Below, one piece after another: positions 63,739-64,000 of a stretch of DNA of 64,000 bases. A program made the position numbers and the translations under genes. The first letter of the stretch is position 1; each line of letters begins with the position of its first letter. The notes under the pieces are model-generated. The model searched no databases, had not been told where the DNA came from, and saw nothing but the letters and a program-made list of their open reading frames with translations. The DNA is from Thalassolituus sp034111725 (GTDB taxonomy: Bacteria > Pseudomonadota > Gammaproteobacteria > Pseudomonadales > Oceanobacteraceae). The stretch covers positions 6,280 through 70,279 of the forward strand of contig NZ_JAWUWR010000009.1 of the NCBI RefSeq assembly GCF_034111725.1, written 5' to 3'.

Positions 63739-64000
63739 ATGACCGACAATAGGGACGACAAGACTCGTTTGGTATCTACACACAAAACGGGCAAAAGTAC
63801 TGGGAATGTTTCTGATAAAGACGGGAATACAGGGAATAAACAAAGTGTTAATCCCACGCAAGGAGCAGCCAAAACACCAAGTGGTGCTGGCGACGACGCC
63901 ACGGTTTACGTCGGCTCTCGCGTATCGTCTTCGTCTCCGAATCCCAATGATGACTCGACAGTCGTAACGTCTAGACCAATGCCTGCAGGTGCCGCCGGAG
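63739..64000 (+). CDS. 5' end of an ORF, possible T6SS Ser/Thr kinase (PpkA)
   Basis: An open frame from ATG 63739 to the window edge, 87 codons so far. The sequence is low-complexity and polar (DDKTRLVSTHKTGKSTGN, DDATVYVGSRVSSSS, DDSTVVTSRPMPAGAAG) and looks like a disordered N-terminal segment. T6SS-linked Hanks-type kinases in related organisms often begin with such DDKTR/DDSTVV repeats and sit opposite fha. The catalytic domain would be outside the window, so the name is inference. Confidence 0.45.
   Translation, partial: MTDNRDDKTRLVSTHKTGKSTGNVSDKDGNTGNKQSVNPTQGAAKTPSGAGDDATVYVGSRVSSSSPNPNDDSTVVTSRPMPAGAAG

Overview
The window is a stretch of gammaproteobacterial chromosome. It carries rplM-rpsI, cytochrome bc1 (petABC) and sspA-sspB in the order seen in Pseudomonas and relatives. 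Three proteins have GlyGly-CTERM tails, and there is a large type VI secretion (T6SS) locus. A marine member of the Oceanospirillales/Pseudomonadales group is my best guess; no rRNA or species-level marker is present.

Left third (1-14.3 kb). A frameshifted FdhF/YdeP-like oxidoreductase runs off the left edge. It is followed by two unrecognised genes and an orphan PycTM/DUF5706-type membrane protein. A housekeeping block on the minus strand follows: yeiP, sspB-sspA, petC-petB-petA, rpsI-rplM. Between 9.0 and 12.6 kb there is a graveyard. The cytochrome c maturation genes ccmF, ccmG, ccmH and ccmI are each frameshifted or internally deleted, and a 5'-truncated multihaem cytochrome abuts a 5'-truncated ankyrin gene. 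prfC closes the block.

Middle (14.5-33.1 kb). This is a surface-protein region on the minus strand. A two-partner secretion pair, tpsB and a 2239-residue tpsA, has 237-bp internal repeats and an unusual C-terminal LysM. It is flanked by GLUG-repeat/calcium-loop proteins with GlyGly-CTERM anchors. One of these carries an in-frame amber stop. All three GLUG paralogues (the third lies at 41.8-43.4 kb) share a leader hairpin just upstream of the ribosome binding site whose sequence varies while pairing is kept. A PP2C phosphatase (PppA type) and a RAYT-like protein that has lost its HUH motif sit between them.

Right half (33.1-64 kb). This is the T6SS. On the plus strand, hcp sits behind a convincing sigma-54 promoter and is followed by vgrG, a DUF6931-like adaptor candidate, PAAR, an unrecognised effector candidate with its partner, a DUF6795-like lipoprotein, a class 3 lipase and a 59-residue membrane protein. 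On the minus strand runs the structural operon fha-tssJ-tssK-tssL-tssM-tagF-tssA-tssB-tssC1-tssC2-tssE-tssF-tssG-clpV. It has two tssC paralogues separated by an intrinsic terminator. A divergent gene at the right edge may be the threonine kinase of a PpkA-PppA-Fha switch.

The most novel candidates are the GLUG leader hairpin family, the structured leader with terminator before tpsB, the effector cargo (especially 37143-39586 and the lipase-small membrane protein pair), and the LysM-tailed adhesin.
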